The notes beneath the pieces were generated by a model that saw nothing but the letters and a program-made list of their open reading frames with translations, made no database searches and was not told the origin of the DNA. From positions 1 to 6,821 of the forward strand of contig DUKF01000237.1 of assembly GCA_013329455.1 (NCBI GenBank): a DNA stretch of 6,821 nt. Reading direction: 5' to 3'. The DNA comes from Methanotrichaceae archaeon. GTDB lineage: Archaea; Halobacteriota; Methanosarcinia; Methanotrichales; Methanotrichaceae. A program made the translations under genes and the position numbers. Positions 1 through 6,640 of the stretch are shown here, in pieces; the first letter of the stretch is position 1, and each line of letters begins with the position of its first letter.

Positions 1-288
1 ATCACCGACGTCTGCGAACTCGGCCGGTTTATAGGTGTGGTGGAGATGGGCGAGTTTTTGATTCTCGACCCGCCAAGGCCCATCGGCGGAACGGTGAGTC
101 TGACCCGGATTCCAATGCAGGCAGCCCAGCCGCCCGAGAGCGACGAGATAGATCTTGCCGGATACGAGGGCAGATCGATTATGGTATGCGGCCATGAGGA
201 CAGCGGTTGGATCTACTCTGCGAAAATAGTCGACCAGGCCAGACCGATCCTCACCGCCGTGGTCGAGAAGGTCTTCGGCCAGGAGTGA
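1..288 (+). CDS. Unrecognised protein, 3' end of gene (truncated by window edge)
   Basis: The reading frame is open from base 1 to a TGA at 286-288, giving at least 95 residues. I do not recognise the family. The visible part alternates short hydrophobic, strand-like segments (GRFIGVVEMGEFLILDPP near the start, then RSIMVCGHEDSGWIYSAKIV) with turns, and ends in a likely helix (PILTAVVEKVF). This suggests a small beta-rich, possibly OB-like fold, which is only an impression. There is no signal peptide, membrane segment or metal motif in the visible part. Internal starts exist (GTG at 37, ATG at 46 with a GGTG 8 nt before it), so a complete 80-83 residue protein is possible. I prefer a gene running in from the left, because the frame stays open and protein-like across the edge and no promoter fits the internal starts. 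It ends 11 nt from the convergent methyltransferase gene. Confidence 0.6.
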   Translation: MTDVCELGRFIGVVEMGEFLILDPPRPIGGTVSLTRIPMQAAQPPESDEIDLAGYEGRSIMVCGHEDSGWIYSAKIVDQARPILTAVVEKVFGQE

Positions 289-299
289 TGACTGAATCG

Positions 300-1298
300 T
301 CATATGCAGACGAAGATGTGTCTTGTCAGGCTGCGGTGCACCCTCTCGGTGTGGAGTTCAAGAACCTCAAAACCGGCATCTTCAACGAAGTCGCCGACGG
401 GCCGATCGTCGACGTAGATCATCCTTCTGCCGGGGACGAGGACCCTTCGTAGCTCCGCTAGGCTCCCGACAAGAAGCTCGTCTCTGGACCCCGCCTGGAT
501 CAGGGCCGACCTGCCGTAAGGTGCGTCTGAGACCGCGCCCTCGACGGATCGATCTTTCAGAGGGAGCCTCATGGCGTCTCCCACCATCAACGTGCAGTCG
601 AGCCCCTCCAGGTTCGACTCTGCGCCCCGGACGATCTCTTCCTGTACGTCAAGTCCCAGGCCCCTGATCCTCACGAGCCCCGCCTCCACCAGGAATCCGG
701 CGGTGCCTGAGAAGGGGTCAAGGAGTCGTTCGCCCTCTCTCACAAGAGATAGATTCACGAGAGCCCGGGACGGCTTGGGCAGCATCGCTCCTGGGTGGAA
801 GAAAGGTTTCAGGTGGGGACGCCTGGCCCGAAACCCGGACCTGTCGGAGCAGGCAACCTCCCGGCCGAGGAATACGCCCTCTTTTGTAACGATCGCCCTG
901 ATCTCGATTTTGGGGTCTTTCAGGTCGGCCTTGTATCCCCTTTTCCACAAAACAGATCCCACCATCCTCTCGACCTCGTCGCTCATCAGGGGCAGATCGC
1001 CGAGGCGTTTCGCCCTGATCTTGTAGGTCTTGTTTGGAAGGTCGAGGCCTTTTGCGGCATCTGCCACGCCCTCCGGGGTTGGGTCAGACTCGGCCAAGAC
1101 CTCGACGACCCGGTGGGTCATCGCCATCCTGGATCCGAGAGAAAAGAGGTCGAGGTCCCGGGCCTCGACCACCAGGCAGCGGTCGAGGTCGAAGATGAGC
1201 CGAAAATCAGATGAGCAGATCTCCAGGAGCGCCAGGGCCTCGCTTCTGGGGATCGTTTGGTGCTCACCCGAGAGCTCGAAAGCGTATCGAGTTTCCAT
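300..1298 (-). CDS. Archaeal Trm-G10/Trm11-like tRNA (guanine-N2) methyltransferase
   Basis: This 332-residue protein probably transfers methyl groups from SAM to N2 of guanosine 10 in tRNA in the cytoplasm. The N-terminal half (about 45-150) fits a THUMP RNA-binding domain. A linker typical of the family, with FFHPGAMLPKPSRALVNLS, covers about 166-184, followed by a Rossmann methyltransferase domain. SAM motif I is LLDPFSGTAGFLVEAG (192-207), GLDV (215-218) is the acidic ribose-binding strand, and GDAMRLP follows at 240-246. The catalytic motif IV reads SDAPYGRS (257-264), where the family usually has DPPY. The frame extends upstream to 1436, but that part is the shadow of the kinase gene. 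The ATG at 1298 starts a family-like sequence (METRYAFELSGEH) and lies 1 nt after the kinase stop, so translation is probably coupled. Only a weak GGAT precedes it. It is the last gene of the ahcY operon. The enzyme class is fairly secure; the exact target base is inferred. Confidence 0.87.
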   Translation of the reverse strand: METRYAFELSGEHQTIPRSEALALLEICSSDFRLIFDLDRCLVVEARDLDLFSLGSRMAMTHRVVEVLAESDPTPEGVADAAKGLDLPNKTYKIRAKRLGDLPLMSDEVERMVGSVLWKRGYKADLKDPKIEIRAIVTKEGVFLGREVACSDRSGFRARRPHLKPFFHPGAMLPKPSRALVNLSLVREGERLLDPFSGTAGFLVEAGLVRIRGLGLDVQEEIVRGAESNLEGLDCTLMVGDAMRLPLKDRSVEGAVSDAPYGRSALIQAGSRDELLVGSLAELRRVLVPGRRMIYVDDRPVGDFVEDAGFEVLELHTERVHRSLTRHIFVCI

Positions 1299-1299
1299 C

Positions 1300-2397
1300 T
1301 CAGATCCGGGGTTTTTCGAGGTAGCTGTTGACCTTCTTGTAGTCGAACTCCTCGGAATCGAGGACGTTCTCCAGGAAGTTGAAGAGGGTCCTTCGCACTT
1401 CACCGCTGAGAAGCGGGTACCAGGTGGGGCTTGCAACGACCATCATCCTGAAGGCGAAGAAGGGTGCGATCACCCTGAGAAGCTCCTCGTCTCCGGTCTT
1501 GTCCAGATAGTTCTCAAAGAAGAGCTCGAAGATATCTTTCAGGCTGCCCTCAAGCCTCAAGCTCTTCTGGACCGAGTAGAAGATGTAGTTGGTCGTCATG
1601 GCGGTGATGTCGTCGGCGGCCTCGCCCCATTCGCCTCGTGACCTGTCCAGGACTGAAAAGTCGGTTCCCAATCTGAACATCACGTTCCATGGGTGAAAGT
1701 CGCCGTGAGACTGGCAGAGCCGGTGGGTCTTGTCCCGAAGTTGCCACCTCCAGTCGACGCACTTCTTCTCGATCGATGAAAGCTCGCCCGGTTCGAGGAA
1801 CTCCGGGTCCGGTGGGTAGTCGTCGAGGATCCCCATTATGCACTCGCCGTGGCCGACGGTGTCTCTGATCTTTCGCCTGTAAAGGGCCGGAGAGTCCTTC
1901 TTTTCGGAGTGGATCTCGGCGAGGTAGGTGGAGAGGACCTCTGCTCGGTCCAGATCCAGATCTTTTGCCCCTTCCTCTTTCACCCGTTCGAGGTCGAAGA
2001 AGTACTCTTTTCCCTCGATCTTCTCCATCAGGATGAAGAACTCCGAGGCGTCGCCGCAGGAGCTGATCTTCCCCTCGGGGTTGAAGTAGCCCGCGTCGAT
2101 CGACCTTGCGTGTTTTGGGAGGCTGGCGAAGGTTGAGTGCTGCCAGAGGAGGACCTGAGCCCGGTCCGAGAAGTGGTCGTGGCCGAACCCCTCCTGGACT
2201 CGCATCGTCGAGAGGACCGCGGACTTAGTCTCGCCCCCTGACAGATACTCCAGAAGGACGGGGCTTCCGTAGCCGAAGCCCTTGACGTCTTCAGTGGTGG
2301 GAGTGGTGTCTCCAAGGGTGCTCATCCCGATGAGCTCTGCATCGTCTCCCTCGAGGCTACGCAGGTAGGCTTCCACAGCCTCTCTTTTCAGGTCCAT
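1300..2397 (-). CDS. APH-fold phosphotransferase/kinase of unknown substrate
   Basis: A 365-residue protein of the aminoglycoside phosphotransferase/choline kinase-like superfamily. The catalytic loop is clear: HGDFHPWNV at 231-239 supplies the catalytic Asp233 and metal-binding Asn238. The metal-binding Asp of the second motif is Asp251 in VLDRSRGEWG, followed by the family-typical EAADDITAMTTNY at 259-271. A likely ATP-site lysine is Lys58, and MEKIEGKEYFF (124-134) fits the hinge. The C-terminal third is helical and probably forms a substrate cap. It has no membrane segments. I start it at the ATG at 2397, because GAGGTGA lies 8 nt upstream; a GTG at 2409 would fall inside that ribosome binding site. 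It lies 13 nt after ahcY and 1 nt before the methyltransferase. Antibiotic resistance is an unlikely role in this housekeeping operon. A sugar, nucleoside or other small-molecule substrate is more plausible, but the sequence does not show which. Confidence 0.8.
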   Translation of the reverse strand: MDLKREAVEAYLRSLEGDDAELIGMSTLGDTTPTTEDVKGFGYGSPVLLEYLSGGETKSAVLSTMRVQEGFGHDHFSDRAQVLLWQHSTFASLPKHARSIDAGYFNPEGKISSCGDASEFFILMEKIEGKEYFFDLERVKEEGAKDLDLDRAEVLSTYLAEIHSEKKDSPALYRRKIRDTVGHGECIMGILDDYPPDPEFLEPGELSSIEKKCVDWRWQLRDKTHRLCQSHGDFHPWNVMFRLGTDFSVLDRSRGEWGEAADDITAMTTNYIFYSVQKSLRLEGSLKDIFELFFENYLDKTGDEELLRVIAPFFAFRMMVVASPTWYPLLSGEVRRTLFNFLENVLDSEEFDYKKVNSYLEKPRI

Positions 2398-2413
2398 GTC
2401 CCTTCTCACCTCA
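2398..2413 (-). promoter_or_regulatory. Ribosome binding site of the kinase gene, overlapping the ahcY stop codon
   Basis: On the minus strand GAGGTGA (2412-2406) is followed by 8 nt and then ATG at 2397. The G and A of the ahcY stop codon TGA (2413-2411) are the first two bases of this motif. Ribosomes terminating on ahcY would therefore sit on the binding site of the next gene, which predicts coupled translation. It decides the kinase start against the GTG at 2409. Confidence 0.75.
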
Positions 2414-3667
2414 GGTTCCCATATCCCAGCTGTGGAGGTACTTGTACTGCTCCGGGGTCAGGGTCTCGATCTCGATTCCCATCGCCTCGAGCTTGAGGGC
2501 TGCAACTCTCTTGTCGATCTCCTGGGGGACGGTGTAGACCTTTCTCTCCAGATCCGGACCGTGCTCTGCAATGTAGCGGACGGATAGGGACTGGTTTGCA
2601 AAGCTCATGTCCATCACTTCGGGCGGGTGGCCGTAGGCTGCGGCGAGGTTGATCAGCCTTCCTTCGGCGAGGAGGTAGATCCTGCGGCCGTCTTTCATCT
2701 TGTACTCCACAACGTTCTCTTGGACCTCGCCCTTCTCCACAGCCATCTCTTCGAGAGACTTGATATCGATCTCGACGTTGAAGTGGCCGCTGTTGCAGAC
2801 GATCGCCTGGTCTTTCATCAGCTCCATGTGCTCTTTTCTTATGACCGAAATGTCTCCGGTGACGGTGACGAAGAGGTCGCCGATGGGGGATGCCTGGATC
2901 ATCGGCATCACTCTGAAGCCGTCCATCGCAGCCTCGAGCGCCTTTCGGGGCTCGACCTCGATGACGATGACGTTTGCGCCCATGCCTCTTGCGCGAGCGG
3001 CAAGGCCTCTGCCGCACCAGCCGTATCCTCCGATCACGACGTTCTTGCCGGCGAAGAGGAAGTTTGTGGCGTTCATGATCCCGTGGAGGGTGCTCTGGCC
3101 GGTTCCGTACCGGTTGTCGAACATCATCTTAGTCTCGGCGTCGTTGACGGCGAGGACCGGGTACATCAGCTCGCCCTCGTCGGCGAGGGCTCGCAGCCTT
3201 ATGACTCCCGTCGTCGTCTCCTCGCAGCCGCCGAGGATGTCGCCCGCCAGGTCCTTTCGATCCCTGTGGATGGTGGCGATGGTGTCGGCGCCGTCGTCGA
3301 GGGTGACGTTTGGACCGATGTCAAGTGCCTTATTGATGCAGTCATAGTACTCCTGGTCGTTTTCGCCGTGGAAGGCGTAGACGTACATCCCCTGCTCTGC
3401 GAGAGCGGCTGAGACGTCGTCCTGGGTGCTGAGGGGGTTGGACCCCGCGACTGCGATCTCGGCTCCGCCCGCGGTAAGGGTCGTGAGCAAGTTGGCCGTC
3501 TCGACGGTGACGTGGAGGCAGGCCACGACCTTGACGCCCTCAAGGGGCCGTTCTCTCTGGTACTCCTCCCTGATCTTCTGGAGGACTGGCATGCGTCTTC
3601 TCGCCCACTCGATCCTTTTTTTGCCCTTCTCGGCGAGCCTTGCGTCCTTGATGACGTTCTCCTTCAT
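2411..3667 (-). CDS. ahcY: S-adenosyl-L-homocysteine (or S-inosyl-L-homocysteine) hydrolase
   Basis: A 418-residue cytoplasmic NAD-dependent hydrolase that splits the SAM by-product S-adenosylhomocysteine (or its deaminated form) into homocysteine and the nucleoside. Substrate-site residues known from the family are all present: His52, Thr54, Glu56 (LHVTVET), Asp125, Glu150-Thr151 (EETTTG), Lys180, Asp184-Asn185 (KMMFDN), His295 (SGHFNVEID), Asn340 and His347 (YGHP). The NAD Rossmann loop is GGYGWCGRG at 213-221. The protein ends ...LHSWDMGT and lacks the PFKPDHYRY-like tail of bacterial and eukaryotic enzymes, as is usual in archaea. In Methanocaldococcus the homologue acts on S-inosylhomocysteine; which substrate is used here cannot be read from sequence. 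The ATG start has AAGGTGAT ending 3 nt upstream. It is the first gene of an operon with a kinase and a SAM-dependent tRNA methyltransferase. Confidence 0.95.
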   Translation of the reverse strand: MKENVIKDARLAEKGKKRIEWARRRMPVLQKIREEYQRERPLEGVKVVACLHVTVETANLLTTLTAGGAEIAVAGSNPLSTQDDVSAALAEQGMYVYAFHGENDQEYYDCINKALDIGPNVTLDDGADTIATIHRDRKDLAGDILGGCEETTTGVIRLRALADEGELMYPVLAVNDAETKMMFDNRYGTGQSTLHGIMNATNFLFAGKNVVIGGYGWCGRGLAARARGMGANVIVIEVEPRKALEAAMDGFRVMPMIQASPIGDLFVTVTGDISVIRKEHMELMKDQAIVCNSGHFNVEIDIKSLEEMAVEKGEVQENVVEYKMKDGRRIYLLAEGRLINLAAAYGHPPEVMDMSFANQSLSVRYIAEHGPDLERKVYTVPQEIDKRVAALKLEAMGIEIETLTPEQYKYLHSWDMGT

Positions 3668-3670
3668 AAT

Positions 3671-3678
3671 ATCACCTT
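3671..3678 (-). promoter_or_regulatory. Ribosome binding site of ahcY
   Basis: AAGGTGAT reads on the minus strand and complements the archaeal 16S rRNA 3' end. It ends only 3 nt before the ATG at 3667, which is close, but no other in-frame start is better placed. Confidence 0.6.
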
Positions 3679-3716
3679 AATTCTTCTTGAGGTTAGATTT
3701 CTCTTCTTGATATCAG

Positions 3717-3722
3717 TTTATC
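3717..3722 (-). promoter_or_regulatory. Candidate TATA box of the ahcY operon
   Basis: GATAAA on the minus strand, centred near 3719-3720, would place transcription start near 3693-3695 and give a leader of about 26-28 nt containing the ribosome binding site. A competing candidate is GATATCAAG at 3704-3712. Both are weak matches to the archaeal consensus. Confidence 0.35.
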
Positions 3723-3751
3723 GCTCTTGAGACGAAGTTCTCTGGAGGTAC

Positions 3752-3757
3752 TTAAAA
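3752..3757 (+). promoter_or_regulatory. Candidate TATA box for the RNase Z-like gene
   Basis: TTAAAA on the plus strand, in the context ACTTAAAACC, is the best TATA-like element upstream of the hydrolase gene. It predicts transcription start near 3780, about 147 nt before the hydrolase ATG. Such a long leader would be unusual unless the small ORF at 3808-3930 is translated. No convincing BRE precedes it. Confidence 0.35.
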
Positions 3758-3807
3758 CCGACCGGTCCATCCCACCGGAGACTCCCGTTTACATCGCCGT
3801 CGAGGAG

Positions 3808-3930
3808 ATGCAGGAAAACAATCCAGAGATTCCAAAGGAGACTTTCCGCCGGCAACTTCTCAACATCTTCTCTAGCAACCTCTCCTCTAGCAACCTCTAT
3901 TACTCTCGAATTCCCAAAGGCAGTTCATGA
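3808..3930 (+). CDS. Doubtful small ORF overlapping the RNase Z-like gene by ATGA
   Basis: A 40-residue frame beginning MQENNPEIPKETFRR and ending KGSS. It overlaps the next gene in a classic ATGA (stop 3928-3930, next ATG 3927-3929). The frame stays open upstream to a TTG at 3727, and about 10 further codons before the ATG (from roughly 3778, PETPVYIAVEE) look protein-like with GC-rich third positions, so the true product may be longer, or this may be the remnant of an older gene. The tail contains a tandem repeat giving SSNLSSSNL. GAGGAG directly abuts the ATG with no spacing, so the start is poorly supported. I do not recognise the sequence. It could instead be non-coding leader. Confidence 0.3.
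   Translation: MQENNPEIPKETFRRQLLNIFSSNLSSSNLYYSRIPKGSS
3870..3898 (+). repeat. Tandem direct repeat, 14-nt unit at 15-nt period
   Basis: CTCTAGCAACCTCT occurs at 3870-3883 and again at 3885-3898, one base apart. The period is five codons, so it keeps frame and encodes a duplicated S-S-N-L segment in the small ORF. It lies 28 nt upstream of the hydrolase start and looks like a recent slippage duplication. Confidence 0.85.
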
Positions 3931-4676
3931 GCTTCGAGGTGACACTTCTTGGAACCGGGGTCGGCATCCCCCATTCGGGCCGGGCCCAGGCAGGTCTCGT
4001 GGTCAAGGCCACAGAACCCCTTCTCTTCGACTGCGGCGCGGGAGCCCTTTTAAGGCTGGCAGAAGCTGGCTTCTCCCCCCTGGAGATCGACACTGCCCTT
4101 CTCACCCACCTGCACCTGGACCACGTCTCGGACCTTCTCGCCCTCGCCAAGGCCCGCTGGCTGATGGGTGAAAGCAGAATGGAGGTTCGCGGGCCCGATG
4201 GGGTCGAGGAGTGGTTCGAGACGGTCCGGGGCCTCTACTCGTACCTGGAGGAGCTGGACGTCTCCTTCACCGTCGTTCGGCCCGGCGACAGGTTCACCCT
4301 CAAGGGCCTCGAGATCGAGGCGGGTGAGGCGGTCCACAGCCTTCCTGCCCTCAGCTACAGGATCGAATCCGGCACAAAAGCCGTCGTCTACTCCGGAGAT
4401 ACCGAGCCCTCTGAATTGATGAGGGATCTAGCAAGTGGCGCTGATCTTCTGATCCACGAGTGCTCCTTTCCAGAGCCCTACGTCGTCACCAACCACTCGA
4501 CGCCGAAGTGGCTAGGAGAGACCTTCCGAGGCGCTGGGATAAAGAGAATAGTTTTGACACACCTCTACCCCCAGACGATTGGCTGTGAGGCAGAGATGGT
4601 CCGGGACGTTCTAGTGGGTCTCGGCGACGGCGTCGAAGTCGAGATCGGGCGGGACCTGCAGAAGATCTCAATTTAG
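3927..4676 (+). CDS. Metallo-beta-lactamase-fold hydrolase, RNase Z-like
   Basis: A 249-residue cytoplasmic metal-dependent hydrolase. The beta-lactamase-fold motifs are complete: LLGTGVGIPHSGRAQAG (7-23) opens the fold, LLFDCGAG is at 32-39, and the zinc motif THLHLDH is at 60-66 (His61, His63, Asp65, His66). His137 (VHS), Asp158 (YSGDTEPSELM) and His212 (LTHLYP) complete two metal sites. NHSTPKWLGETFRGAG (189-204) matches the HST motif seen in RNase Z-type enzymes. It is shorter than RNase Z (about 300 residues), and the segment between 66 and 137 seems too short for the tRNA-gripping exosite arm. It may therefore be a relative with another phosphodiester or ester substrate rather than the tRNA 3' processing enzyme. 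The ATG fits the fold's first strand (MSFEVTLLGTG). Only a weak AAAGG precedes it, so coupling to the small ORF is possible. Confidence 0.85.
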   Translation: MSFEVTLLGTGVGIPHSGRAQAGLVVKATEPLLFDCGAGALLRLAEAGFSPLEIDTALLTHLHLDHVSDLLALAKARWLMGESRMEVRGPDGVEEWFETVRGLYSYLEELDVSFTVVRPGDRFTLKGLEIEAGEAVHSLPALSYRIESGTKAVVYSGDTEPSELMRDLASGADLLIHECSFPEPYVVTNHSTPKWLGETFRGAGIKRIVLTHLYPQTIGCEAEMVRDVLVGLGDGVEVEIGRDLQKISI

Positions 4677-4681
4677 ATCAT

Positions 4682-4695
4682 AAAAAGCAGAAAAA
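4682..4695 (-). terminator. Oligo-T terminator of the FmdE-family gene
   Basis: On the minus strand two T5 tracts (4695-4691 and 4686-4682) begin 12 nt after the FmdE stop codon, in the 30-nt spacer between convergent genes. Archaeal transcription stops at such T-runs without needing a hairpin. No equivalent T-run serves the plus-strand hydrolase gene, whose transcript probably runs into fmdE antisense. Confidence 0.6.
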
Positions 4696-4706
4696 GGGTT
4701 GGAAGT

Positions 4707-5315
4707 CTAGGCCACGAACTTCTGGTAGCACTCCTCACAGACGGTCTTGCCATCCGCCGTCCTCCCCCTGATCTCCATGAAGGCCTCGCCGCACTCCTGG
4801 CACTCGATGGATGGATAGATCCTCGCCTTTCCGGGTGCAGGGATATCGACCTCTCTTACTTCGAGGATCTCCTCGTCGGGAGCGTTGAGGATGTAATCGG
4901 TCGCCTCCTCCCGGAGCTTCATGAACTTCTCACTCTCCTCGGGGCTCATATCTCCAGCGAAAAACCTCTTCATGGCGGCGGGATCGGTCTTGGGAAGGAC
5001 GTCCTTGAAGTAGATCCGGAGGGCCTTGTCGTGGTCTCTTGAGTAGAATGTGTAGACGTGCTTTCCGTGGTCCTTGAAGATGAAGTTCCCTTTCCCGAAG
5101 GTACAGCCGAGGAGGTACTGGATGGCGTCGACGCTACAGGAGCTGTTCTCGACGATCGCCACCAGCTCCTCGTCTTCGGACCTGTTGTAATGGTTCTTGA
5201 CGTACTTGGCCACCCGATAGCCGATTGCGATGCCCGGGCAGGAGTGACCGTGAAATTTAACCACTTCGTTGAAATCGTCGTCCAATTTCCTCACCTTGGT
5301 CTGAATTCGCTGCAT
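4707..5315 (-). CDS. FmdE-family protein (formylmethanofuran dehydrogenase subunit E-like)
   Basis: A 202-residue soluble protein with the two-part FmdE architecture. The N-terminal FmdE domain (about 10-145) carries FHGHSCPGIAIGYRV at 21-35 with His22, His24 and Cys26. It continues with VENSSCSVDAIQYLLGCTFGKGNF at 55-78 (Cys60, Cys71), the usual metal/cofactor-site segments. The C-terminal end is a four-cysteine zinc ribbon, CQEC (172-175) and CEEC (193-196). FmdE co-purifies with, or is encoded beside, molybdenum formylmethanofuran dehydrogenase in some methanogens, but stand-alone copies are common and their role is unsettled. Here no other fmd/fwd gene is nearby, so the link to methanofuran is by family name only. 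The ATG at 5315 is the only plausible start, lacks a clear ribosome binding site and lies about 24 nt from a TATA box. Confidence 0.88.
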   Translation of the reverse strand: MQRIQTKVRKLDDDFNEVVKFHGHSCPGIAIGYRVAKYVKNHYNRSEDEELVAIVENSSCSVDAIQYLLGCTFGKGNFIFKDHGKHVYTFYSRDHDKALRIYFKDVLPKTDPAAMKRFFAGDMSPEESEKFMKLREEATDYILNAPDEEILEVREVDIPAPGKARIYPSIECQECGEAFMEIRGRTADGKTVCEECYQKFVA

Positions 5316-5335
5316 CTGGTTATGTCCTGATACTA

Positions 5336-5342
5336 CTTATAT
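5336..5342 (-). promoter_or_regulatory. TATA box of the FmdE-family gene, leaderless spacing
   Basis: ATATAAG on the minus strand, centred at 5339, lies about 24 nt upstream of the ATG at 5315. Archaeal transcription starts about 24-27 nt after the TATA centre, so the mRNA should begin at or next to the start codon. The lack of a good ribosome binding site agrees with this. Confidence 0.65.
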
Positions 5343-5419
5343 CATATTCCATCACATTCTAGTCTCGGGTTCTCCTACTCGCTCTCGTCCGTTTTTCCCA
5401 TTTTTCCACTTATTGTATC

Positions 5420-6619
5420 TCATTCATGGGCCTCCTCTGGGATCTCCCGAGCGAGGCCAAGAGCTGTCCTGGTGGCGATGGGGCCTGCAAGCTCGAAGAC
5501 GACGGTGGTGGCGACGATGGTGCCGAAGATCATCTCGCCGACGACGGGAAACTGCTCTCTCGCCATGAGGGCGAGGCCTAGGGCGACCCCTGCTTGGGGG
5601 ATAAGACCGAGGCCGATGTACTTCTTGACGGCAGTGCCCATCCCGCCGGGGGCTGAAGCTCCGATGTACGCGCCCAGGAGCTTTCCCACCACCCTGAAGA
5701 TTATGTAAACGAGCCCGAGAAGCCCGATCTCTCGAAGGAGGCCGATCTCCAGAAGGGCTCCCGCAAGGACGAAGAATATTAGGTAGAGGGGGGTGTCGAG
5801 CGGCTCGATCGCTTCAAAGAACCGGCACCCTTCAGAGCCTATGTTGACCAGGACCACGCCCAGGGCGAGGCACGCGAGGAGTACCGAGTGACCGATGGTG
5901 TTCGCGGCTCCCACGGTGAGGAGGATTATGCCCAGGGTGAATATCTCCAGGTCCGAGGGGTCTTTTACCCTCGAGTAGTAGTGGTGCAAAAGCCAGGCGA
6001 AGGCCGCTCCGAGGATGAGGGAGAAAGCGATATCGAAGATGGCCATACCCACCTCGGCCAATATTTCGAGATGGTTCGCCACGCCCGAGGCGATGGTCTT
6101 TGCCACCACCATCGAGACCGCAAAGATCATCAGGGACCAAGCGTCGTCCAGAGCCACCACCCCGAGGAGGGTGTCTGTCAGCGGCCCTTTTGACCTCGTC
6201 TCATCGACCACCATAACGGTGGCTGCGGGCGCCGTGGCCGAGGCGATCGCTCCAAAGAGGATGGCGACGTGGAGCGGCACTCCCAAAAGGAGGTGAAGTG
6301 CCGCCGTCACCAGCACCATTGCTCCCAGGGCCTCCATCACCGATATCCGAACGACCGTCTTGCCAGTCTTTCCGAAGGTCTGGATGTGAAAATTCCGGCC
6401 GATGCCAAAGGCGATCAAGCCCAAAACCACGTCCGAGATGAAACCCGATGCAGCGAGGATACCCTCTGGCATCACCTCGAGGCCCGAGGGACCTATGACG
6501 ATCCCGACCAGGATGTAGGAGGTGACTGCTGGGATCTTCGCGGTTCTGAAGAGTTTGGCGGTGAGAAAACCCGCGAGGATGATGAGGCTCAAGCCCAGCT
6601 CTGCGTTCGTTTCGATCAC
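5420..6619 (-). CDS. CPA2-family monovalent cation/proton antiporter
   Basis: A 399-residue polytopic membrane protein that probably exchanges Na+ or K+ for H+ across the cytoplasmic membrane, for pH and ion balance. It is hydrophobic throughout, with about 12-13 membrane segments. The first is LGLSLIILAGFLTAKLF (8-24); YILVGIVIGPSGLEVMPEG (35-53) matches the family's re-entrant start. The unwound core helix carries GAIASATAPAA (123-133), followed by VVALDDAWSLMIF (154-166), where Asp158-Asp159 is the ion-binding pair. Lys313 (RVVGKLLGAYIG) matches the lysine that salt-bridges this pair in electrogenic relatives. GLIPQAGVALGLAL (338-351) is another family signature. It ends shortly after the last membrane segment, with no TrkA-N or USP regulatory domain. 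The start is GTG at 6619, without a separate ribosome binding site but about 24 nt from a TATA box. Ion choice cannot be read from sequence. Confidence 0.9.
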   Translation of the reverse strand: MIETNAELGLSLIILAGFLTAKLFRTAKIPAVTSYILVGIVIGPSGLEVMPEGILAASGFISDVVLGLIAFGIGRNFHIQTFGKTGKTVVRISVMEALGAMVLVTAALHLLLGVPLHVAILFGAIASATAPAATVMVVDETRSKGPLTDTLLGVVALDDAWSLMIFAVSMVVAKTIASGVANHLEILAEVGMAIFDIAFSLILGAAFAWLLHHYYSRVKDPSDLEIFTLGIILLTVGAANTIGHSVLLACLALGVVLVNIGSEGCRFFEAIEPLDTPLYLIFFVLAGALLEIGLLREIGLLGLVYIIFRVVGKLLGAYIGASAPGGMGTAVKKYIGLGLIPQAGVALGLALMAREQFPVVGEMIFGTIVATTVVFELAGPIATRTALGLAREIPEEAHE

Positions 6620-6640
6620 CGCCTAGGAATGAAGATGGGA

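Noticed and set aside
1299..1436. N-terminal extension of the methyltransferase frame to 1436
   Set aside because: The extra 46 residues are serine/arginine/threonine-rich out-of-frame kinase sequence. The family-like sequence begins at the ATG at 1298, right after the kinase stop.
1030..1641. 203-residue plus-strand open frame across the methyltransferase/kinase junction
   Set aside because: It is antisense to two well-supported genes and shows no domain features.
2406..3017. 203-residue minus-strand open frame
   Set aside because: It overlaps ahcY in another frame and is an arginine/proline/glycine-rich shadow without any recognisable domain.
2627..3412. 261-residue plus-strand open frame
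   Set aside because: It lies fully antisense to ahcY, whose catalytic and NAD motifs are intact. It is low-complexity, rich in V/D/H/E as expected for a reverse-strand shadow in GC-rich DNA, and has no promoter or ribosome binding site.
5389..5405. Two plus-strand T5 tracts between the FmdE-family and antiporter genes
   Set aside because: They face the plus strand and no plus-strand gene ends there. Both flanking genes are on the minus strand, so I do not call a terminator.
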